Positions 45,781-54,161 of a DNA stretch of 64,000 nt are shown piece by piece (within the stretch, counting starts at the first letter, position 1; the number at the start of each line of letters is the position of its first letter). The stretch spans positions 930,001 through 994,000 of the forward strand of contig RBKR01000009.1 of assembly GCA_004835665.1 (NCBI GenBank), written 5' to 3'. Source of the stretch: Phoma sp. XZ068. Lineage: Eukaryota > Ascomycota > Dothideomycetes > Pleosporales > Didymellaceae. Both the position numbers and the translations under genes were made by a program. The notes under the pieces are model-generated. The model was not told the origin of the DNA, did not search any database, and worked only from the letters and a program-made list of their open reading frames with translations.

Positions 45781-46997
45781 TCAAGTCACTTTGTTGCGCG
45801 ACCAGCCGCGGTTGGATGCAGTGGCGCTGATTAGACAGCAGAGCTGTAGCTATTCTCGGCGCGGACCGACACGAGCTGGCGCCGTGGTTGAGGAATCGAG
45901 TCTCTGATTACAGCACTCTCTGCCTTCACTGGTGACGTGCGGCGCAGTGGATCGAAGTCGCGACGGCGCAGAGGAAAGCGAGCGCGTCTGCACGAGTCAG
46001 CGTTAGCATGGTCGCCTTGTGCGCCGGGTGCATTGCGCCGAAGCTGGCGACAGCATTTCTGTCGTTGCGCGCATTGCGGGACTTGTAGACAGGTGCGAGC
46101 TACTTACTTGAGCTGGAGGTGCTGACTGAGGGTTGGTGCTGACTGAAGGTTTAGTCATGGGGACTTTATATGGCTCCAGCACTAAGCCCGAGGCCGGCGG
46201 GCCCGGGATAAGTACTCATCACCACCTCACCACCCGGGCACTCGCTCAACGGCGCGACAACCCTACGATGCTAATGCTAATACCGCCCGCTACTGCCTTG
46301 TGCTCACGCATTCATCGTGCGCACTTGCTGACTTGGGCAAGTCCCATTGCTACTCGGTATGCTATTCGACTGTCGCCTGCTGGGCTTACCAATGCTCGCT
46401 CTATTTCCGCCAAGAACATCAGGATTACGGGATACACAAGCTCCTGATCCGAGGTTGCCGACCATGCTCCCTGTCGAACCTCTCTACTGCCTAGCGCGTT
46501 GTGCGAGTACCTGATCACTGACTGAAATGCTCTTATCATTGCTGCTGCTGTGCATGACAGCCTGGAGTCCCAGAAAACAAGCAGCGCTCGAAACCTTGCG
46601 AATCCCGTCTCACAGCTCCTCTGACATGCTGCCTCTGACTGTTCACAGGTGTGACCAGATGCTGATGTTTTTGCGGAGACCTCGTCCAACATTCGGACGA
46701 ATGCATGCTACCGTATGACGAAGCAGCCGAAGTGGTCCAAGCTGATCTGCACCATCGGCCGGCCCACTTTTCCACCGCACCGGCAGTGCATCTTGATCCA
46801 TCTTGAATTCATTGTTGTTCTGCAATCAGCAAGTGCAGTTGATATCTCGCTTTCGCCAGCATTGAATAAGCGGCGCCGTTGCAAGTAATCCGCACCAGCA
46901 CCAGCCCTGTCATGCTCAGACCCGCTAGGTGCTTCACCTTAGCACTTCCGTAAGTACTCACTAAAAGCACACCACCACTGCTTAGTCATACCTCCCT
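45781..46997. other. 1.2-kb divergent promoter between kapC and pterin dehydratase
   Basis: No ORF with a domain on either strand. The long upstream region is typical of a regulated transcription-factor gene. Nothing more specific seen. Confidence 0.5.
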
Positions 46998-47501
46998 GTG
47001 CCTGACATACACAGATCGTACAGAGCGCAGCTGACTTCAGCGACCTGCTCGATCTCTCCAATCCGGTCGCGGCTTACTCCTGGCTCGTACAACGGATCTG
47101 CGATCAGACTCGCTCGGCCATTCACAACCGCGCGCCCAGCCATGGCTGCTAATGTAAACACGCCCTCTGGACAAGTCGTACAGGTCAACTTTTCCGCAAA
47201 CCAGCCCGCAGACCTGCCCGGTCGCGTTTCCCCGCTCCTCTCAACATGGGAGCTCACACCGTCTGGGAAAGGCCTGAAACGGCAGTTTTTATTCAAGACG
47301 TTTAACAACGCATGGAAGTTCATGGACACCGTGGCACAGGAATGCAAAGCCCAAAGACATCACCCCGAGTGGTCCAATCTGTACAACAAGGTCACCGTGG
47401 AGTGGACCACGCATAGGCCGGAGGGGTTGAGCATCAAGGATGTAGAAATGGCCGAGTTCTGCGACCGGACTGCAAATGAGATTGGCCTGAAGGAGACATA
47501 A
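46998..47501 (+). CDS. Pterin-4a-carbinolamine dehydratase
   Basis: Dehydrates 4a-hydroxytetrahydropterin, recycling the pterin cofactor; in fungi without a well-defined cofactor pathway its role is less clear. Intronless, 167 residues from Met 46998. The catalytic signature is complete: AQRHHPEWSNLYNKVTVEWT at 118-137, with the two histidines at 121-122 and THRPEGLSIKDVEMA after it. The fold starts at WELTPSGKGLKRQFLFK. The ~49 residues before MAANVNTPSG are rich in Arg and Ser and end ARPFTTARPAM, like a mitochondrial presequence; starting at Met 47142 instead would give a cytosolic form. Both starts are possible from one transcript. Convergent with cyc3. Confidence 0.88.
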   Translation: MPDIHRSYRAQLTSATCSISPIRSRLTPGSYNGSAIRLARPFTTARPAMAANVNTPSGQVVQVNFSANQPADLPGRVSPLLSTWELTPSGKGLKRQFLFKTFNNAWKFMDTVAQECKAQRHHPEWSNLYNKVTVEWTTHRPEGLSIKDVEMAEFCDRTANEIGLKET

Positions 47502-48322
47502 CCGTTGATGGATGGAGACGCATGTCCCGAAGCACTTGCAGCGGTTCAGGCAAGCCTCACGTGTTGACACGTACGTCGAGTCAGCACGATTCATCTCATG
47601 GCGGTCATTGACCGCATGCTCGGGAGAAAATGCCCTCAAGTACAGTACTTACTCCGATTATTCAACAAGCGGAACCATCGGACCGTCTCCTCCTTACTCC
47701 TGCAGTAGCTGACGCCGTCTGCGTTCACACTGGGTACAGTAGTCAGTCTTACAGAGTGTAAAACAGTGTACGTAACTTGATGTCTTAGTAAACAGAGTCT
47801 GAAGGCTAAACGCCCGATTACTCCGCGCAAGATCTTGTTGATGCTATATACCTCCCGCTCGGATCCATTCAAGGACATGGTTCCCCACCTTTGAATCACC
47901 CCGTTCAACTGATGACAAAGCTCTCAGCGTGTGCACTATCCCAGTCCCACTCTGGTTCGGAAGCCGGCGGCAGTCTCGCATCGAAAGTGGCCGAGAAGAG
48001 CAGCAGGGGTTGTGAACTTTGAATTCGATTATCCTTTGCATGTTGCAGGAACCATATTAGATAGAGACTTGTTGCGCTCGCGAGGCTGGAAGAAGACGTA
48101 TCGTCATTAGAAACTTTATCAGAGCTAGCAGAGACTCAAACTGCATCAGATATGAAATACATCAAGAGAAGTAAAGAAAAAGCTCAAGCGAACATGCTTC
48201 AGACCGTGAAAAAAGCCTTGTTGTACACCCCAATCATACAAAATGCCCAAACGCCGCGCAATGCCTCATACACACAATTTCCGTTATACAATCCTCCTCT
48301 TCTAAACTCCCATGTTGAGAGG
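47502..48322. other. Convergent 3' intergenic region
   Basis: About 820 bp between pterin dehydratase and cyc3. Short ORFs only (for example 47636-47908 minus, no domain). No RNA gene recognised. Confidence 0.5.
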
Positions 48323-49386
48323 CTAATTGTACTGCCTACCCTTCGCAGCCATCTCCTCCTCGCGCCTCTTCTTCTCCTCCTGCAGCTTGCGCAGCATCCT
48401 CGCGCTGCCGCCGCTGGCCTGCCACCAGAACTCTGTGCCCGAGCGAATCAGCCGCTCTGCTGCGCTGGTCGGCCCATCGACCGCCGGCCGGATGTCCAGA
48501 TGGAACACGGGCTCGTCGTCCGACTCGGCCTCGCCCTCGTAGTAGTCAATGACGTAGCGCACCTCCTTGCAGCCCTGCTCGTTGCACCGCTCGACGAACC
48601 AATCGTGGCGGTCAAACGGCGGTGCTGTACCATACTTTTCAGGATTGATCCAGCCCAGCCACTGCATGACGGTTGCCTTTGGCGTGCGCTCCGTCGGACG
48701 ACCCGTGAAGCGCAGCAACTTCGGGGGCGGCACGTCTCTCACGTCCCAGGTTGTGGTGTCGAAGATGCCGTCCTCGGCGGTGCCCAGCTTCAGGTTCGCG
48801 AGCTGCTCGCCGTTTTTGCAGATTTCGTAGCCTTCCTTCAGACCGCGCGCGAATCGGCGCTCCCAGCCCATGATTTCAGCCCACGCGCCCTCGTTGAGGA
48901 AGTTGTGCACTGAGACCATGGATTCGACGGCTGTCACGTCCGTGTCGGTGTAGCCTTTGCGCAGCATGGCGTTGTACATTTGCTGTGGCGAGGGATACTC
49001 CCAGAGCGAGCCGTCGCCCTTGGGGATTGTGGAGGCTTCGCGGGAGAGAGGGAGGTCGCGCGACTGGATGTCGGCTTTCTTGTTGTCAAGCTCGGAAAAC
49101 ATGTTGTTGAGGGGGTTCAGCTTTGCGAGGAGGCCGGTCTTGGGTTCGGGGTCCGATGATGTCGTCTCGGGAGGGACGTAGGGGCAGGCGCCTTTAGGGA
49201 CCTGTGCTTGTTCTGCTTTTACAGGTGGCGTCACCTTCTTGTGCATAGGGCATTGTGGCTGTCGTCTGTTAGAATGCGCAGGTAATGCGAAAGAGACAAA
49301 CATACAGGAGGCTCCGCATTGCCTACAGGCATGGGGTGAGGCGCAACGGGCGCAGCCGGTGTAGTGTCTGCCCAAAACCAACCCAT
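48323..49386 (-). CDS. cyc3: Holocytochrome c synthase (cytochrome c heme lyase)
   Basis: Intermembrane-space enzyme that attaches heme covalently to apocytochrome c. Exons 49306-49386 and 48323-49258 with a 47-nt intron (GTATGT donor, ACGACAG acceptor) give 338 residues. The start MGWFWAD is the same as in yeast Cyc3. Two Cys-Pro heme-regulatory motifs are visible (PQCPMHKK across the splice junction, and GACPYVPPE). Family signatures follow: LNPLNNMFSEL, SLWEYPSPQQMYNAMLRKGY, VESMVSVHNFLNEGAWAEIM, the heme-contacting histidine segment PFDRHDWFVERC, and VRYVIDYYEG with FHLDIRPAVD. The C-terminal coiled-coil-like tail (KLQEEKKRREEEMAAKGR) is a fungal extension. It is the cytochrome c rather than c1 type by its N terminus; that split is inference. 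Confidence 0.93.
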
Positions 49387-49705
49387 AATTAAGTATTGTA
49401 CTGAAGAAAAATTAGGCAGAGAAGAAGAGGCGATGTAGGGTATATGTTGATGGTCTGCGCGTGGCGGAGATCTCGGGGGAGAAAGAATTTGGCCGCAGCT
49501 CGGGAAGAGTAGGGCAGGGTCCTCATCGTCATTCTGCGATGCACTAATCAATTGCCGCATGCCGATTGGTCCACTCCTGCTCAACGTGTGAATGTCAAAC
49601 CTGCCGTGGACAGTCAAAAATCTGTATTCTACATCATGGTATTGTACGCCGTTCGCTGTATGCTGTAAATCCCCGTATACGCTTTTACTGTGGCCCCGCT
49701 GCTCC
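49387..49705. other. Intergenic region between yip1 and cyc3
   Basis: About 320 bp in tandem minus orientation: yip1 3' UTR followed by the cyc3 promoter. Nothing more seen. Confidence 0.5.
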
Positions 49706-50746
49706 CTATGCCTGTCCAGCCGCCACCTTGCCCAGTTGACCAGTGCCTCGAGAGCTGAAGATAGCCATGATGCCAAAACTTCCGTAGAACAGTACCATTG
49801 GGTATGCGACGAGTCCCCTCATGGAAGTCATGCGGCCTGTAATTGTCAGTATGCTTAGGTAGATTGTGAGATGAAAAGTACTCACCAGCAATGGTGAACA
49901 TCGAGCTAGAAGAGTACGAGCACCACATGATGGACAAGATTGTGACAATGTAGCCAAAGAGGCCATCCAGGGGTATAATAATGCCCAGAGTCGAAACGAG
50001 GACAAGAGGAAGCAGGCAGTAACCCACGATCGAGGCTGAGCGGGGGTATGTCAACGATGAACCTAGGTGTGAACCATGCGCGTGTCCGTGGTCCTGTCCT
50101 GCTGCAGCCTCATCCGCACTTATAGGGGGGGACATGAGCGAGATAATCTGATGGAGCAATATTGTGCCTACAAGGCCCAGTCCTGGAATAACGTTAGCTG
50201 GTGCCCGTTGCGTTAGTACTAATAAACCTACCATAGATGTACCCAAAGTGAAGCTTTCCAGACAGCTACAGTACGTTAGACCTTCCAGATTTCGAGGTAC
50301 ATGTTGTTACTCACCAGAAGGGATGTGCCGAAGATAAAAAAGAAGAGAATAGGGCCTGCGACATCGCTATCGTCCATGATGTGCGGCTCAATCCGCCTGA
50401 AGGGGTTCAGCACCGCAAGCGTCTTCATCTGGATATGTCCGAAGTTGACTCCAAGCTCTTCCAGCAGTGGTGGTTCTCCTTCGTACCCTTCTGCACCGAA
50501 GGCCGCGAGCCATCCTGTCCGCAGGCCTGACTCTCCCATGCCCATCTGTCCACTAACACCTGGCGCGGAGAACCCTTGGCCATATTGTGTAGGGAAAGCC
50601 TGAGCTTGCGGTGCACCGTAGTTGGCTTGGAAGGGTGTTGAGTGCCCAGATACTGGCTGGTTCGAGAACGAGGAGGAGTAGAATTGGAGGTTTTGCGCAC
50701 CCCCACTGCCGTATTGGGGGTTCTGTCCGTAGCCGTAGTTTGCCAT
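49706..50746 (-). CDS. yip1: Yip1-family Golgi/ER membrane protein
   Basis: Integral membrane protein of ER-Golgi vesicles that binds Ypt/Rab GTPases and works with Yif1 in COPII vesicle formation. Exons: 50315-50746, 50232-50265, 49886-50182, 49706-49836; all three introns are 49 nt and frames close, giving 297 residues. The N-terminal ~85 residues are cytosolic and rich in Gly, Gln, Tyr and Pro (MANYGYGQNPQYGSGGAQNL). The Yip1 core includes PPLLEELGVNFGHIQMKTLA and VLNPFRRIEPHIMDDSDVAG, then five hydrophobic helices (ILFFFIFGTSLLLSGKLHFG, GLGLVGTILLHQIISLM, VGYCLLPLVLVSTLGIIIPL, YIVTILSIMWCSYSSSSMF, LVAYPMVLFYGSFGIMAIFS). A His/Gly-rich lumenal or cytosolic loop sits between helices 2 and 3. 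Typical length and motif order. Confidence 0.93.
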
Positions 50747-51392
50747 TGTGTCTGTAGCGTGTGCAAATTGTTCGTGGATCGAGAGAGATGGTAAAGATTG
50801 GCCTGAGGTAGACGTGGACTTAATGTTGCTGATGTGGAAGCCTGGAGGCTGTCTCCGTGCTGGCTGAACGTGTTACGTGGAGGGACCGAGCGACGTCACT
50901 GGGGTAAGGGAACGACAGATAATGCGAAGAGAGCGAGTCGACAACCAGACTTAAAGGTGAATGCGCGAATGGGAAAGAAGAAGCAATTGCGGCGACTCGT
51001 TGTTTGTAGAAGCTCTAAAATGGCAGCCACATGTCATTGTTGGCTCGGAGCTCCTGGAAGCTGATTCGCCGGCTACCACCCCTCGTCACGTGCAGTCGAG
51101 TTGAAGAGTATCGCTACCACCGTTCAGCAATCGCAAGTCGCTTGAGCTTTGAGCATGCTTTGCCACTATATTGTGGTACGGTGGATGTAATGGATTATCT
51201 TGCAGGCACAAGTCTAGTCATTTCTGGAGCATTTCATGTTAAGAGTAGTCCATGTATTTTACTAGGAATGAGAGGGGTATCAATATAAACGCCAGGCATA
51301 AGTTCGTAATCATATCACATCGCCCTTACTCCAATGTACGCCACCAATCTTCAACACAGAATCAATGCATGGGAATACACCAGTCGCGCGGC
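50747..51392. other. Intergenic region upstream of yip1
   Basis: About 650 bp: yip1 promoter and the 3' flank of the F-box locus. Nothing recognisable. Confidence 0.45.
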
Positions 51393-51785
51393 CTAGTACA
51401 TCTCGACAGTGCGCCGGGAGGTAAAGTTGCACCAGTCGCACTATGATAAACTTAGTATGTGCAAGTCGTGGAACTCTTGCATAAGGCAACCACCTACCAT
51501 AGTCTCAGATGATGCATCATTATCCTCGAGGCAGTATTCGTTCTGGCACTTCTTACACTGGCGGATGAAGAGCTCTTTACAGCTTATGCACTACAGTAGG
51601 TCAGCATAAACTCTAGTGCTCTCGAGCATTAAGGCCTACCGTATGGCCACAGCCAAAGCAGTCACGTCGAACGCCAATAATCTGTAAGTTGTCACGTCAG
51701 CCTGTTTCTTGATACTATATCAAGCACATACCTTGGCGCGACAAAGCCAGGCCGGAGTGTCATTAGCCAAAAGCAGGTTCCAAGT
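51393..51785 (-). CDS. Zinc-cluster exons downstream of the F-box ORF, junction unresolved
   Basis: Minus-strand exons 51732-51785 (possible), 51640-51681, 51498-51590 and 51393-51440 have consensus splice sites (GTATGT/TTACAG, GTAGGC/CTGTAG, GTAGGT/CATAG) and all join in phase 0. They read LLLANDTPAWLCRAK, IIGVRRDCFGCGHT, CISCKELFIRQCKKCQNEYC with LEDNDASSETM, and CDWCNFTSRRTVEMY then stop. The spacing C-x2-C-x3-C-x2-C-x7-C-x2-C-x4-C...C-x2-C is a two-zinc cluster. The first segment is in the same frame as the F-box ORF but two TGA codons (51870-51872, 51786-51788) lie between, and no AG acceptor lies inside 51732-51785. It may be the displaced C terminus of the F-box protein, a separate small gene, or a decayed copy. 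Confidence 0.5.
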
Positions 51786-51869
51786 TCAGTCGTGGAGACT
51801 GAGTCCGGATCCAGCTACATGGTAAATGCCTTCGGGTGGGCCGTCGGCTTGCGCGCCAAGATATGTCCT

Positions 51870-53225
51870 TCATCCCCACATCCCATTGCTTCCGGCGCCA
51901 GCCATCATTTCGCCGACAAGACAGTGGTCTACGCAGAGGCCCATATGTACCTTAATGGTTTGCTTCGGAATCATCGAGGTGGTACCGTTGGCTTGCAAGC
52001 TCTCTGCAAGCTCGGTCTGTTGGAGTTCGGTTCGTTGGGCGACTGTTGATCCAGCGTAGCATTCCTCATCCCACCACTTGTGGCATCTCTCGCACCAGCG
52101 GCCTTTGAGACAGTCTTCGCAGCGCATGTACAGAGGTGGAGGACCTGAGCCATCGATTGTATGTGGGACCTTGGCTGCGCGTAGAGTACTTCCGTGGAGT
52201 GGTACAGGGCTCAGGAGAGGGAATTGAGACGCAGGCGAGTTGCCGAAGATCGCAGGGCCTTCAGAAGCAGAGTGACAGGTCTCACATCCAGCAGGTCCAA
52301 GCGCCACAGTCGCAATAGTAGGCCTCAGGAATGCGGCTGGATGGGGCATACTGCTCGCTGCACCTTCTCTGACATGTGCTTTGCCAGGGTCGTGGCGTGG
52401 TCCTCGACAGAGAACGGCATCAAAGGAGATAAGACCCTCGCACGCCTGCACGACCTCAGCCCATTCTGGGGAAGGCCGCCTTGTGATCATCTTGCCAGAG
52501 GACTGATACCATCTGTCCTCAGTCCGTGTTAGCGCTGTGCTCAGCGCGTGAGAGGACTTCTGGTTCCATTCTGCACCAATCTGAGCTCCTTGTGAGGACA
52601 TGACGCCACGCGAGGCTGAGGGTGAGGGCGCTCGTCGCGTCTCCGGTTCGTACAGTCGATCGCGGGGCCCGAACATGTAGATGCCCTTGACGCGAGGGGT
52701 GCCTCCAGGCCTCGATGAGCGCACCGCATATCTCAGGTACTGTTGGAGCTTGCGTTCATTCAAGTGCTTGACTTCTCGAATCGACAATAGTCTGACATTG
52801 TATCGGTCTTCGGTAAGGAGCTCCTTGACGAACTCGGCTGTAACGCTTAGACCGTCCAGTACGAGTGTGTGTATGTTGCGCAAGACGCGTTGCTTCTCGA
52901 GCCTGTAAACGATGCCGCGAAGTGGCCCAGAGTAGAAGTCATCTTCAGACAGCGACTCGTCCATGCGCTCAGCGCGCCAACGGATACCGCCGCCATCGAG
53001 TGGACCATCAAAGGGCACAATGGCGGATTTCACGGGTGACAGGTCAAGATATCGAAAAGCTTCCGGCGATTGGCGGATGACGTCGTACAGAACCTTGGAT
53101 GTCGAGGACAAAGCACAAAGCGAAGAGACAGGTAGGTATGGGGCAGTTTGGTGCAGGATCAATGAGTTGGAGAGAAGATCGACCAGGGTGGTAGGCAGGC
53201 CATTGGAGAAGACGGATGGGCCCAT
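51870..53225 (-). CDS. F-box-like protein with cysteine-rich C-terminal half
   Basis: Probable substrate adaptor of an SCF ubiquitin ligase, of a fungal family with an N-terminal F-box and C-terminal cysteine clusters. From Met 53225 it has 451 residues; an in-frame Met at 53417 would add 64 residues without a domain, and a GTGAGT donor at 53321 suggests a 5'-UTR intron instead. The F-box-like segment is LPTTLVDLLSNSLILHQTAP with YLPVSSLCALSSTSKVLYDV. A middle region (LRNIHTLVLDGLSVTAEFVK) is leucine-rich. Cysteine pairs follow: CETCHSASEG, then RCEDCLKGRWCERCHKWW with EECYAGS, then GLCVDHCLVGEM; the frame ends GSNGMWG. A further zinc cluster lies just downstream in the same frame behind two stop codons. 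Family assignment is moderate; the 3' end is uncertain. Confidence 0.75.
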   Translation of the reverse strand: MGPSVFSNGLPTTLVDLLSNSLILHQTAPYLPVSSLCALSSTSKVLYDVIRQSPEAFRYLDLSPVKSAIVPFDGPLDGGGIRWRAERMDESLSEDDFYSGPLRGIVYRLEKQRVLRNIHTLVLDGLSVTAEFVKELLTEDRYNVRLLSIREVKHLNERKLQQYLRYAVRSSRPGGTPRVKGIYMFGPRDRLYEPETRRAPSPSASRGVMSSQGAQIGAEWNQKSSHALSTALTRTEDRWYQSSGKMITRRPSPEWAEVVQACEGLISFDAVLCRGPRHDPGKAHVREGAASSMPHPAAFLRPTIATVALGPAGCETCHSASEGPAIFGNSPASQFPLLSPVPLHGSTLRAAKVPHTIDGSGPPPLYMRCEDCLKGRWCERCHKWWDEECYAGSTVAQRTELQQTELAESLQANGTTSMIPKQTIKVHMGLCVDHCLVGEMMAGAGSNGMWG

Positions 53226-54161
53226 GGCAATAGGAGGCGCAACGTGGGAGATGCGGCCAGGACGGAGCTTAGGGGACGAGGGATACAACCAGACAGTGCT
53301 GGAGGTTAAAAGGGTACTCACCAAGTTCTTATTCACAGGGAGGGACAGCAGTGCAGACGACACGTGCCACAAGAGTGACCCTGCAGGACGTGGTGTTGAG
53401 AGCGGCGTTTGATACACGGCGTGTAGTAAGGACTGGCGCGGTTGAACTTACGGAGTGGGATTTGTTGGATACCCTGATGACGATCACCCAAAAGTAAAGG
53501 GCCGACGCGCGCAGAAGCCGCAGCCAGGCCCACCGACGTCTGGAAGTAGAAAGCTTCCTGCAAGATCAGGGTCCACGGTGAAGCACGGATTGGAACACAG
53601 CATGGCAGCCAAGCATAATGAAAGTCTTGGGCGTGGACTGTAGAAACAGGCCAAAACAATGGCCGTCAAGACCGCTGGTAGGCACGCCGGGCCGTAGGGT
53701 AAACAGTGGGATACGTCTGGGGGCGGCGGAGCTATCGGCAGGGCGGGGCGCCGTTTAGCAGACGCAATTATCAGATGGAATCTGAGCGACTGACGCTCAC
53801 GGCGACATTGCGTGATGGAGTCGGTCAGCGGGGTGAGAGCGGCCGGCCGTGCATTGCGCCTGCCAGATCTGTCGCTCGCAATCTGCCGTCGTGTTTAACA
53901 TGCTTGGTAGCACACCGCGCCGTGTTCCTGAGCGCCTCCAGCTCCATGGCGGCGACGCGTCGCGTGCGCTGGCTGCTATCGATAAGCCGCCCCTCTTAGC
54001 GCCTATGACCATGTCTCCAGACGAGGCTTCGAATCTTCCAGACGGAGAGCCGCATCGTGTGTCAGCCACTTTTGCCTTCGCCCACAACATGATACCCCGG
54101 ATATGAGGTCGCTGTTCGCTCTTGCCATTTCTCGCATGCACCCACAATAGCGAGCACCACC
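53226..54161. promoter_or_regulatory. Divergent promoter between the F-box gene and the UFD1-domain gene
   Basis: About 940 bp. The part next to 53225 probably contains a 5'-UTR intron (donor rc GTGAGT at 53316-53321). A single ACGCGT lies at 53955-53960. No other gene seen. Confidence 0.5.

Noticed and set aside
51732..51881. Intron from a GTGGGG donor in the GMWG codons to bypass the F-box stop
   Set aside because: The donor is poor and its phase does not match the phase-0 zinc-cluster exon at 51681; the other acceptors in the interval lead into stops.
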